DNA of 12,766 nt from Chloroflexota bacterium (GTDB lineage: Bacteria; Chloroflexota; Limnocylindria; Limnocylindrales; CSP1-4): positions 1 through 12,766 of the forward strand of contig DAIDTV010000020.1 in the NCBI GenBank assembly GCA_027457005.1, given 5' to 3'. Below, one piece after another: positions 6,467 through 12,766 of the stretch (within the stretch, counting starts at the first letter, position 1; every line of letters begins with the position of its first letter). The notes beneath the pieces are model-generated. The model was not told the DNA's origin and did not search any database. It saw only the letters and a program-made list of their open reading frames with translations. The position numbers were made by a program, and so were the translations under genes.

Positions 6467-7294
6467 GTGACCCCCGGCGAGCGGGCGGCCGCCCTCGAGC
6501 AGCTCGCCGCCGAGGTCAGGGGCTGCACGGCCTGCCGCCTGCACCGCGGGCGCACCCACGCGGTCCCGGGCGAAGGTCACCCCGAGACCGAGGTCGTCTT
6601 CGTGGGCGAGGGGCCCGGACAGAACGAGGACCAGCAGGGCCGCCCCTTCGTGGGCGCGGCCGGGGGGCTCCTCACCGAGCTGCTCGAGCTCGTGGGATGG
6701 CGCCGCGACGCGGTCTTCATCACCAACGTGGTGAAATGCCGGCCCCCGGGAAACCGCGACCCGGAGCCCGACGAGATAGCGGCCTGCGCGGGGTTCCTGC
6801 ACCGCCAGCTCGAGGCGCTGGACCCGGCCGTGGTCGTGACGCTCGGCCGCTACTCGCTCGGGACGTTCATGCCGGGCGCGAAGATCTCCACGGCCCACGG
6901 CACCGTCCGACCGGTCGATCCCGCGACGGGAGCCCCCTCCGCGGTGGCGTTCGCGATGTACCATCCAGCCGCGGCCTTCAGGCAGACCGCCCTCAAGGAG
7001 ACGCTCGTCGCGGACATGGCCAACCTGCCGCAGGTCCTGCTCGACGCGCGCAAGGCTCGCTCCACGCGGATCGAGGGCGCGGGAGTCGACGCGGAGGAGG
7101 GGGCCTCGCGCCCGGCCGCCGGCGCGCCGCCCGGGGCCGACCTGGAGGCCGAAGCAGACACGCCCGACGACGCGACGTTCGACGCAGGCCCGGCGGCCGA
7201 ACCCGCCGTGCCGGACGAGCAACCACCCCTCGCGCCCGCCACGGAGGACGCACCCGATGACAGCGACCGGACCGACCAGATGACGCTCTTCTGA
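6467..7294 (+). CDS. Family 4 (iron-sulfur) uracil-DNA glycosylase with acidic C-terminal tail
   Basis: The enzyme removes uracil from DNA, arising from cytosine deamination or dUMP incorporation, to start base excision repair. Residues 1-about 200 are the catalytic fold. Cys20, Cys23, Cys91 and Cys107 are the four 4Fe-4S ligands expected of family 4. The uracil pocket and active-site motif is GEGPGQNEDQQGRPFVG (47-63). The second motif is YHPAAAFRQ (165-173) with His166. TNVVKCRPPGNRDP (86-99) is also typical. The tail (about 203-270) is Ala/Pro/Asp/Glu-rich and probably disordered, and ends with QMTLF (271-275), which resembles a sliding-clamp binding peptide. The GTG start is the first good one after asd; no strong ribosome site is seen. 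Its TGA overlaps the RNase J ATG by one base (TGATG), so the two are likely translationally coupled. Confidence 0.93.
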   Translation: MTPGERAAALEQLAAEVRGCTACRLHRGRTHAVPGEGHPETEVVFVGEGPGQNEDQQGRPFVGAAGGLLTELLELVGWRRDAVFITNVVKCRPPGNRDPEPDEIAACAGFLHRQLEALDPAVVVTLGRYSLGTFMPGAKISTAHGTVRPVDPATGAPSAVAFAMYHPAAAFRQTALKETLVADMANLPQVLLDARKARSTRIEGAGVDAEEGASRPAAGAPPGADLEAEADTPDDATFDAGPAAEPAVPDEQPPLAPATEDAPDDSDRTDQMTLF

Positions 7295-9057
7295 TGGCAA
7301 CCCGAACCGCCCGACGGCCCACCACCGCGCCGTCGCCTGCCTCGCCCACCAGGTCGGCCAGGAGCACGGCCGCGGCCCGGTCCTCTTCCGAGCGGCTGGC
7401 CGAATCGACGCCGCTGCGCATCATCCCGCTGGGCGGGGTCGGCGAGATCGGCAAGAACATGTACGTGTTCGAGTACGGCGAGGACATCGTCGTCGTGGAC
7501 TGCGGGCTCATGTTCCCCGACGAGGAGATGTTCGGGATCGATCTCGTCGTGCCCGACGTCACCTACCTCCGGGAGCGCCGCGAGGCCGTCCGCGCCTTCA
7601 TCATCACCCACGCCCACGAGGACCACGTGGGCGGGCTGCCGTACGTGCTGCCCGACTTCCCGGGCGTCCCGATCTACGCGTCGACGCTGGCCCGCGGCCT
7701 GCTCTCGAACAAGGTCAAGGAGCACCACCTCACCAACAACCCGATGCTTGCCCTGGAGGCGGGCGAGACCGTCACGGTGGGGCCGTTCACGGTGACGGCG
7801 TTCCGCATCGGGCACTCGATCCCCGACGCCATGGGGCTCATCATCCGCACACCGGTCGGGATCGTCGTGCACACCGGCGACTTCAAGTTCGACCACACCC
7901 CGGTGGACGGCAAGCCCTCGGATTTCCATGCCCTCGCGAAGGTGGGCGAGGAGGGAGTGCTGTGCCTCCTCTCCGACTCGACCCGCGCCGAGAACCCGGG
8001 CTATACGCCCTCCGAGCGGACCGTCGGCGAGGCGTTCCGGGAGATCATGGAGCCGCTCGACGGGCGCGTGATCGTGGCCACGTTCGCCAGCAACATCGCC
8101 CGCGTCCAGCAGGTGTTCGATGCCGCCCGCAGCTTCGAGCGCAAGGTCGCCGTGGTCGGGCGCAGCATGGAGCAGAACGTCCGCATCGCTACCGAGCTCG
8201 GGTACCTGGAGTATCCCCAGTCACAGCTGATCGCGAAGGACCAGATCCGCAGCACGCCGTCGGACCGCCTGGTCATCGCCACGACCGGCGCACAGGGCGA
8301 GCCCATGGCGGGGCTCGCGCGCATGGCCAACCGCGACCACCGCTGGGTGGAGATCGAGCCGGGCGACACCGTCATCGTCAGCGCCAGCCCCATCCCCGGC
8401 AACGAGGAGTACGTGGCGCGCACGATCGACAACCTGTTCAAGCAGGGCGCGAACGTCATCTACCATGCGATCCGCCACGCGCACGTCTCGGGGCACGCCA
8501 GCCAGGAAGAGCTGAAGCTGATGCTCAACCTGACCCGGCCGAAGTACTTCATCCCCATGCACGGCGAGTTCCGCATGCTGGTCCAGCACGGTCGCCTGGC
8601 AGCCGAGGTGGGAGTCGCGGCGGAGAACATCCTGATCGTGGAGAACGGCCAGCCCGTGGAGTTCCGGGCCGACGGCACCGCGCGACGCGGGCAGCCGGTC
8701 AGTTCCGGGTACGTCTTCGTGGACGGGCTCTCGGTGGGCGAAGTGGGGGACGTCGTGCTCCGGGACCGGCGCGCGCTGGCCGCCGACGGCATGTTCCTCG
8801 TGGTGGTGACCGTCGACAAGCAGACGGGCCGTGTCATCGGCGAGCCGGAGATCGTCACGCGCGGGTTCGTCGACGACCTGTCCGACCCGGTGATCGGGGC
8901 CGCGGCGAAGCGGGTCCTCCATGCGATCGCGCGGCCGGAAGAGCACACCAGCGAGGTCGCCCTGCTCAAGACCCAGATCAAGGACGGGCTCTCGCGCTAC
9001 CTGTACGAGCAGACCAAGCGGCGCCCCATGGTGTTCCCGGTCGTCGTGGAGGTCTAG
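7294..9057 (+). CDS. rnj: Ribonuclease J
   Basis: RNase J is a metallo-beta-lactamase/beta-CASP enzyme with 5'-3' exoribonuclease and endonuclease activity in mRNA decay and rRNA maturation. The protein has 587 residues. Residues 1-40 are an Ala/Ser/Thr/Arg-rich extension that looks disordered. Then comes LGGVGEIGKNM (46-56). The metal site is THAHEDH (105-111), His174 (GHSIPDA) and Asp196 (HTGDFKFD). SDSTRAENPG (227-236) leads into the beta-CASP domain (about 246-380). HVSGHAS (397-403) is the conserved nucleotide-contacting motif. A C-terminal domain (about 470-587) ends in the typical RRPMVFPVVVEV. The start overlaps the UDG stop. ftsK begins 3 nt after its TAG. Together with the modified PNPase upstream it gives the locus two RNA decay exonucleases of opposite polarity. 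Confidence 0.97.
   Translation: MATRTARRPTTAPSPASPTRSARSTAAARSSSERLAESTPLRIIPLGGVGEIGKNMYVFEYGEDIVVVDCGLMFPDEEMFGIDLVVPDVTYLRERREAVRAFIITHAHEDHVGGLPYVLPDFPGVPIYASTLARGLLSNKVKEHHLTNNPMLALEAGETVTVGPFTVTAFRIGHSIPDAMGLIIRTPVGIVVHTGDFKFDHTPVDGKPSDFHALAKVGEEGVLCLLSDSTRAENPGYTPSERTVGEAFREIMEPLDGRVIVATFASNIARVQQVFDAARSFERKVAVVGRSMEQNVRIATELGYLEYPQSQLIAKDQIRSTPSDRLVIATTGAQGEPMAGLARMANRDHRWVEIEPGDTVIVSASPIPGNEEYVARTIDNLFKQGANVIYHAIRHAHVSGHASQEELKLMLNLTRPKYFIPMHGEFRMLVQHGRLAAEVGVAAENILIVENGQPVEFRADGTARRGQPVSSGYVFVDGLSVGEVGDVVLRDRRALAADGMFLVVVTVDKQTGRVIGEPEIVTRGFVDDLSDPVIGAAAKRVLHAIARPEEHTSEVALLKTQIKDGLSRYLYEQTKRRPMVFPVVVEV
9048..9052 (+). promoter_or_regulatory. ftsK ribosome binding site within the rnj 3' end
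   Basis: GGAGG lies 7 nt before the GTG at 9060. It fixes the start of ftsK there and rules out the much longer in-frame extension into the RNase J gene. The site lies inside the last codons of RNase J, so the two genes are probably translated in series. Confidence 0.75.
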
Positions 9058-9059
9058 GG

Positions 9060-11501
9060 GTGGCGACCCGTCGGCGCACCCCCTCCACCCGGAGCCGGAC
9101 CCGCACCGCGCGGCGCCGCTCCTCCGGGCCGTCGATCGACCTGCGGCTCTCGCCCGAGCTGACCCGCGCGCTGGTCGGGATCGTGCTGCTAGTGGTGGGG
9201 GCGGTCACCCTGATCGCGCTGTTCCTGCCCGGGCAGGGGATCCTCAACAAGTACGTCAACGAGCTGCTGCGTCCGGCGTTCGGGCAGGGCGCCTGGCTGC
9301 TGCCGATCCTGCTGCTGATCGCCGGCGCGTTCGTGGAGCGGGCGCCCAGCGCCGGCACCGGCTGGGGCGTCTCCGCGCTCGGCGGGCTCGTGACGTTCGT
9401 GGGCGGGATCGGGCTGTTCCACTTCGTCTGGGGCCACGGGACGTCGGCCCAGGCGCTGAGCAACGGCGGCGGCTGGCTGGGCTCCCAGCTCTCGCACGGC
9501 CTTTCCGAGCTGGTCAGTCCTCCCGGCGCGTTCGTGGTGCTCTCGGGGACCGTGCTGGCGGGGATCGTGCTGCTCCTGAACCTGACCGTGCGCGGACTGC
9601 TGTGGCCCCTCGTGGTGGGGAGCCGCGCCGTGGCCGGGGCACTTGCGACGCCCGTGGTCGCGGGCCGGAACGGCGGTCCCGTGGTGGCGTCGCGCAACGG
9701 GCGGGAGGCCCGCGACGCGCGAGTCCTGCGCGACGTGGCCCGCCGCGGCGGGGAACCCGATTCGACCCTGGAGCCGGACCTGCCCGCGCCCGTCCCCAGC
9801 CCGGCGCCCCTGAGCCAGACGGTCTGGTCGGGCGAACGCGCCGTCCCGCACGGCGGCCCCGGACCGGCGACCGGCATCGCGGCGGCCCCGGGCGCCGCGG
9901 CCGGCAATGGCGCGGGCGGCGGGGTCGGCAATGGCGCAGCCGCCGGGCCCGGCACGGGTTGGCAGGTACCGGCGGAAGGCCGGGACGCGCTGCCCGGCGA
10001 GGCGCTCCTGGAGGCCGACGACGCGCCCCCCACCGTGGAGCACCGCCCGTGGACGCTTCCGGATGCGACGCTGCTGGACCCCGAGCGCCCGACCAACGGC
10101 GCGGCCGAGCTGGACCACGCCCGCAACCGGCGGATCATCGAGGAGAAGCTGCGCAGCTTCCAGATCCCCGCGACGGTGGTGGGCCAGAACATCGGCCCCG
10201 TGGTCACGCAGTACGAGGTCAAGCCGGACGCCCGCGTCAAGCTCTCGCGCGTGGAGGCGCTCGCCGACGACCTGGCCATGGCGCTGGCCGCCCGCTCGAT
10301 CCGCATCGAGGCCCCCATCCCCGGCAAGGACGTGGTGGGGATCGAGATCCCCAACCACAACGCGGAGGTGGTGGGCTTCCGCGGCCTCTGGGAGGACGCC
10401 CGCATGGCGGAGGCGGTCAGCCCGCTGACCTTCGCCCTGGGGCGCGACGTGTCGGGCAAGGCCTACGCGGTGGACCTCGCCCGCATGCCGCACCTGCTGA
10501 TCGCGGGTGCCACCGGCTCCGGCAAGAGCGTCTGCGTCAACGCGCTGATCACCAGCCTGCTGATGCGGGCCCGCCCGGACCAGGTGCGCCTGATCCTGGT
10601 CGACCTGAAGCGGGTGGAGCTCGCCTCGTACCGTCATCTCCCGCACCTGCTGACCGACGTGATCGTCGAGCCCGGGGATGCCAAGGCCGCGCTCGGCTGG
10701 GCGGTGCGCCAGATGGAGGAGCGCTACAAGGCGCTGGCCGCGAAGAGCGAGCGCAACATCGCCTCCTACAACGCCAGCCCTCGCGTGGCGGAGCACGAAC
10801 GGCTGCCGTACATCGTGATCGTGGTCGACGAGCTGGCCGACCTGATGATGCGGGAGGGCCGGAAGGTCGAGGACCCCATCGTCAAGCTCGCACAGAAGGC
10901 GCGCGCGGTCGGCATCCACCTGGTGCTTGCCACCCAGCGGCCGAGCGTCAACGTCGTGACGGGCCTCATCAAGGCCAACGTCCCCAGCCGGATCGCGTTC
11001 GCGATGTCGTCCAACGTCGACAGCCGGACCGTCCTCGACGCGCCGGGCGCGGAGGACCTGATCGGCCGCGGCGACATGCTGTACCAGCCGGCCGACCTGC
11101 CGCGGGCGGTGCGCCTGCAGGGCGTCTTCGTGAGCGATCGCGAGGTCCAGTCGGTCACCGACCAGTGGCGCGCCCAGGCGCCCGAGCCGCAGTACGACCC
11201 CGACGTGGTGGCCGGTGGCGAGGAGTCGGGGGAGGGGAGCCAGTTCGCGTGGCTTGCGCAGCTCGCCGAGGACGAGATGACGCCGCGCGCCGCGGAGCTC
11301 GTGGTGACCAGCGGCAAGGCCAGCACGTCCATGCTGCAGACCCGGCTCAAGGTCGGGTTCAATCGCGCCAGCCGGATCATCGACGAACTCGAGCGGGTCG
11401 GGATCATCGGGCCGCAGGATCCGCGCAACCCGGCGGTCCCGCGCCAGGTGTACGGGCCGGAGAACTGGATCCGCGGCCTCGACGACGTGGACGACGTCTG
11501 A
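9060..11501 (+). CDS. ftsK: DNA translocase FtsK/SpoIIIE
   Basis: FtsK is a septum-located, membrane-anchored hexameric motor that pumps chromosome DNA during division and aids dimer resolution. The protein has 813 residues. A basic N-terminus (1-35) is followed by four probable membrane segments (about 36-57, 78-93, 103-125 and 156-187). A Gly/Ala/Pro-rich linker (about 190-345) follows. The alpha domain starts near 350 (RRIIEEKLRSFQIP). The RecA-like motor has Walker A GATGSGKS (483-490) and Walker B IVIVVDE (585-591) followed by LADLMM, and ATQRPSV downstream. The gamma winged helix (about 738-805) starts at DEMTPRAAELVV and contains LQTRLKVGFNRASRIIDELE; in known FtsK it reads polar DNA sequences. 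The linker is far shorter than in E. coli FtsK, nearer to SpoIIIE-type proteins. GTG 9060 is supported by a good ribosome site. Confidence 0.96.
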   Translation: MATRRRTPSTRSRTRTARRRSSGPSIDLRLSPELTRALVGIVLLVVGAVTLIALFLPGQGILNKYVNELLRPAFGQGAWLLPILLLIAGAFVERAPSAGTGWGVSALGGLVTFVGGIGLFHFVWGHGTSAQALSNGGGWLGSQLSHGLSELVSPPGAFVVLSGTVLAGIVLLLNLTVRGLLWPLVVGSRAVAGALATPVVAGRNGGPVVASRNGREARDARVLRDVARRGGEPDSTLEPDLPAPVPSPAPLSQTVWSGERAVPHGGPGPATGIAAAPGAAAGNGAGGGVGNGAAAGPGTGWQVPAEGRDALPGEALLEADDAPPTVEHRPWTLPDATLLDPERPTNGAAELDHARNRRIIEEKLRSFQIPATVVGQNIGPVVTQYEVKPDARVKLSRVEALADDLAMALAARSIRIEAPIPGKDVVGIEIPNHNAEVVGFRGLWEDARMAEAVSPLTFALGRDVSGKAYAVDLARMPHLLIAGATGSGKSVCVNALITSLLMRARPDQVRLILVDLKRVELASYRHLPHLLTDVIVEPGDAKAALGWAVRQMEERYKALAAKSERNIASYNASPRVAEHERLPYIVIVVDELADLMMREGRKVEDPIVKLAQKARAVGIHLVLATQRPSVNVVTGLIKANVPSRIAFAMSSNVDSRTVLDAPGAEDLIGRGDMLYQPADLPRAVRLQGVFVSDREVQSVTDQWRAQAPEPQYDPDVVAGGEESGEGSQFAWLAQLAEDEMTPRAAELVVTSGKASTSMLQTRLKVGFNRASRIIDELERVGIIGPQDPRNPAVPRQVYGPENWIRGLDDVDDV

Positions 11502-11553
11502 CGGACCGGTCGGACCGGGCGGGCAGGGACCCGCGCCGGCCGGTCGGGCGCCG

Positions 11554-11582
11554 TCGAGACGGCGGGGGCCCGGGGGTATGCT
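11554..11582 (+). promoter_or_regulatory. Possible promoter for the rodZ-like gene
   Basis: TCGAGA (11554-11559) and TATGCT (11577-11582) are spaced by 17 bp, each with four of six consensus matches. The predicted transcription start near 11589 lies just before the ATG at 11604, leaving a very short leader. The -35 box overlaps a small hairpin (cgccgt 11549-11554 with acggcg 11559-11564) that may instead belong to the end of ftsK. An 8-bp repeat, cggaccgg, occurs at 11502-11509 and 11511-11518. Confidence 0.4.
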
Positions 11583-11603
11583 ATGCGCCGCGGGACGCCA
11601 GGG

Positions 11604-12766
11604 ATGGACCCGCCCGCCGCCGATGCCTGGCCCAACGAGGATGCCCTGGAGCCGATGACCACGCGTGACCATGTCCGACCCGGCCGACGGCCGGCCGACC
11701 GGGACCGAGTGCGGCCGCCCACGGCACGCGCGGTTCTCGGCGAGCAGCTGCTGGCCGCGCGCGAGCGCAAGGGCGTGGACCTGTACCGTGCCGAGCGCGA
11801 CACCAAGATCCGCGTCCGGTACCTCGCCGCCCTCGAGCGTGGCGACTACAACGAGCTCCCCGGCATGGTCTACACCAAGGGCTTCCTGCGCAACTACGCG
11901 CTGTACCTTGGGCTGAACCCGGACGAGGTCCTCGACCAGTACCGGGACGAGTACGGCGCGGCCCGGGCGTCGGAGCCGGTGGCCATCGTGCCGCGGGCGC
12001 TGGAGGCGCCCTCGGGGGGCCTGACGTTCTCCCGCGGTGTCGTCGTCGCGGTAGTCCTGTCGCTGATCGTGCTGGTCTTCCTGGGCTACGTGGCGTACCA
12101 GCTGATGCGGTTCACGCAGCCGCCCAGCCTGGCCATCACCCAGCCGGCGGACCGCGTGACCACCATGGACAGCACCGCGGACCAGACGGTCCTGGCGGGG
12201 ACGAGCAGCGCCGGGACGACCATCACGATCCAGGGCACCGGCCAACAGCCGTACCGGGTCACCGCGGACAGCTCGGGTCACTGGCAGAAGGACGTGCCCC
12301 TCACGAAGGGCCAGAACCAGTTCAGCATCACCGCCACGGACCCCTCGACGGGGAAGGATTCCGTGCCCGTCACGCTGATCATCACCGTGCCCATCCCGAT
12401 CATCGAGGCTCCCACGCTCTCCGTGACGAGTCCGAACGACGGGGCGGCGGTCACCAACGGCGCGATCCCGGTCCAGGGCACCACGAACGCCACCTCGATC
12501 ACCGTTTCGGCGACGTACGTGGGCGCGGTGGGGCCGCAGCCCTCCGCCGCGTCGCCCGCGCCCTCGGCCGTCGCGGCGCCGGCGCCCAAGCAGATCGCGG
12601 TGGCGCCGGACGGTTCGTTCTCCGACTCCTACCAGCTCTCCCCGGGCAAGTGGTCGCTGACGATCACGGCCACGGGCAACCAGCAGGAGACCACCACCGA
12701 GACCCGCTCCGTGACCGTCGCGTTCACGGGGGTCGACCTGGTCGTGTCGATCAAGGGGTCGCCTGC
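11604..12766 (+). CDS. RodZ-like membrane protein: HTH domain, one membrane span, Ig-like exterior (partial)
   Basis: The reading frame stays open to the window end, so the C-terminus is missing. Residues about 44-118 form a RodZ-type helix-turn-helix (HTH_25): VLGEQLLAARERKGVDL, TKIRVRYLAALERGDY, LPGMVYTKGFLRNYALYLGL. Phe94 and Tyr98 in FLRNY correspond to the aromatic helix that contacts MreB in known RodZ. One membrane span lies at about 145-168. The part outside the membrane has two beta-rich Ig-like units, about 174-263 and 269-376; the second contains an Ala/Pro/Ser-rich insert. RodZ links the MreB cytoskeleton to the cell-wall machinery; whether MreB exists here is not visible. Start is uncertain: ATG 11604 is chosen because it follows the putative promoter and its codons look coding; ATG 11655, with GGAG at 11648, is the alternative, and ATG 11583 overlaps the -10 box. 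A rodZ-like gene after ftsK/spoIIIE fits the Bacillus-type order. Confidence 0.82.
   Translation, partial: MDPPAADAWPNEDALEPMTTRDHVRPGRRPADRDRVRPPTARAVLGEQLLAARERKGVDLYRAERDTKIRVRYLAALERGDYNELPGMVYTKGFLRNYALYLGLNPDEVLDQYRDEYGAARASEPVAIVPRALEAPSGGLTFSRGVVVAVVLSLIVLVFLGYVAYQLMRFTQPPSLAITQPADRVTTMDSTADQTVLAGTSSAGTTITIQGTGQQPYRVTADSSGHWQKDVPLTKGQNQFSITATDPSTGKDSVPVTLIITVPIPIIEAPTLSVTSPNDGAAVTNGAIPVQGTTNATSITVSATYVGAVGPQPSAASPAPSAVAAPAPKQIAVAPDGSFSDSYQLSPGKWSLTITATGNQQETTTETRSVTVAFTGVDLVVSIKGSP

Noticed and set aside
7962..9059. In-frame extension of ftsK upstream of the GTG at 9060
   Set aside because: The added protein is a low-complexity shadow of RNase J, and a good ribosome site precedes GTG 9060.
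644..11528. GGGNAGGG octamers like E. coli FtsK-orienting (KOPS) sites: five on the plus strand (644, 9231, 9282, 11229, 11521) and one on the minus strand (3767-3774)
   Set aside because: The number is small, the sequence is G-rich by nature, and the orienting octamer of this lineage is unknown. The bias is not interpretable from one window.
8921..11668. Plus-strand open frame of 915 codons overlapping ftsK
   Set aside because: Shadow frame of ftsK. It is Arg/Gly/Pro/Ala-rich and has no domain signature.
9189..12281. Minus-strand open frame of 1030 codons across ftsK and the rodZ-like gene
   Set aside because: No recognisable motif, with Arg/His/Asp/Gly-rich composition typical of a GC-rich shadow frame. 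The plus strand encodes FtsK and a RodZ-like protein with clear domains.

Overview
This is a GC-rich bacterial chromosome segment of housekeeping genes, all reading left to right, with short intergenic gaps and several overlapping start/stop codons. No mobile element, phage gene, tRNA, rRNA or CRISPR array is visible. The order ribF - (GHKL ATPase) - rpsO - pnp - asd - (uracil-DNA glycosylase) - rnj - ftsK - rodZ-like is a compact form of an order known from Bacillus and relatives (ribF/ribC-rpsO-pnp ... asd ... RNase J ... spoIIIE/ftsK ... rodZ-like). The composition and protein style suggest a high-GC lineage such as Chloroflexota (Limnocylindria-like). That taxon is an inference with low confidence, because I could run no search.

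Layout. Positions 1-332 hold the 3' end of ribF (riboflavin kinase / FAD synthetase). A GHKL/MORC-type ATPase (329-1963) overlaps its stop codon. A promoter-bearing gap follows, then rpsO (2157-2426), a perfect 10-bp hairpin, and pnp (2536-5124). After a second gap with a strong hairpin come asd (5336-6412), a family-4 uracil-DNA glycosylase (6467-7294), RNase J (7294-9057) and the FtsK DNA translocase (9060-11501). These four are closely packed and probably co-transcribed. The window ends inside a RodZ-like membrane protein (from about 11604) that has an N-terminal helix-turn-helix domain and Ig-like domains outside the membrane.

The main discovery is in pnp. The predicted PNPase has 862 residues, against about 700-740 normally. 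A complete DnaQ/PolC-like DEDDh 3'-5' exonuclease domain, with all five catalytic residues, is inserted in frame into the helical linker between the two RNase PH-like core domains. One polypeptide would therefore carry a phosphorolytic and a hydrolytic 3'-5' exonuclease, plus KH and S1 RNA-binding domains. As a PNPase trimer, the particle would carry three of each. I know of no such architecture among characterised PNPases.

Other points of note: the pnp ribosome binding site sits inside a perfect 7-bp hairpin. The rpsO ribosome binding site is in a small hairpin with a G-U/G-C element like those S15 recognises. The uracil-DNA glycosylase ends in an acidic tail and a terminal QMTLF that looks like a sliding-clamp binding peptide. 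The GHKL ATPase lacks the conserved adenine-contacting Asp. The locus combines RNA decay (PNPase-exonuclease, RNase J), DNA repair (UDG), chromosome segregation (FtsK), lysine/threonine/methionine and peptidoglycan precursor supply (Asd) and cell shape (RodZ-like).
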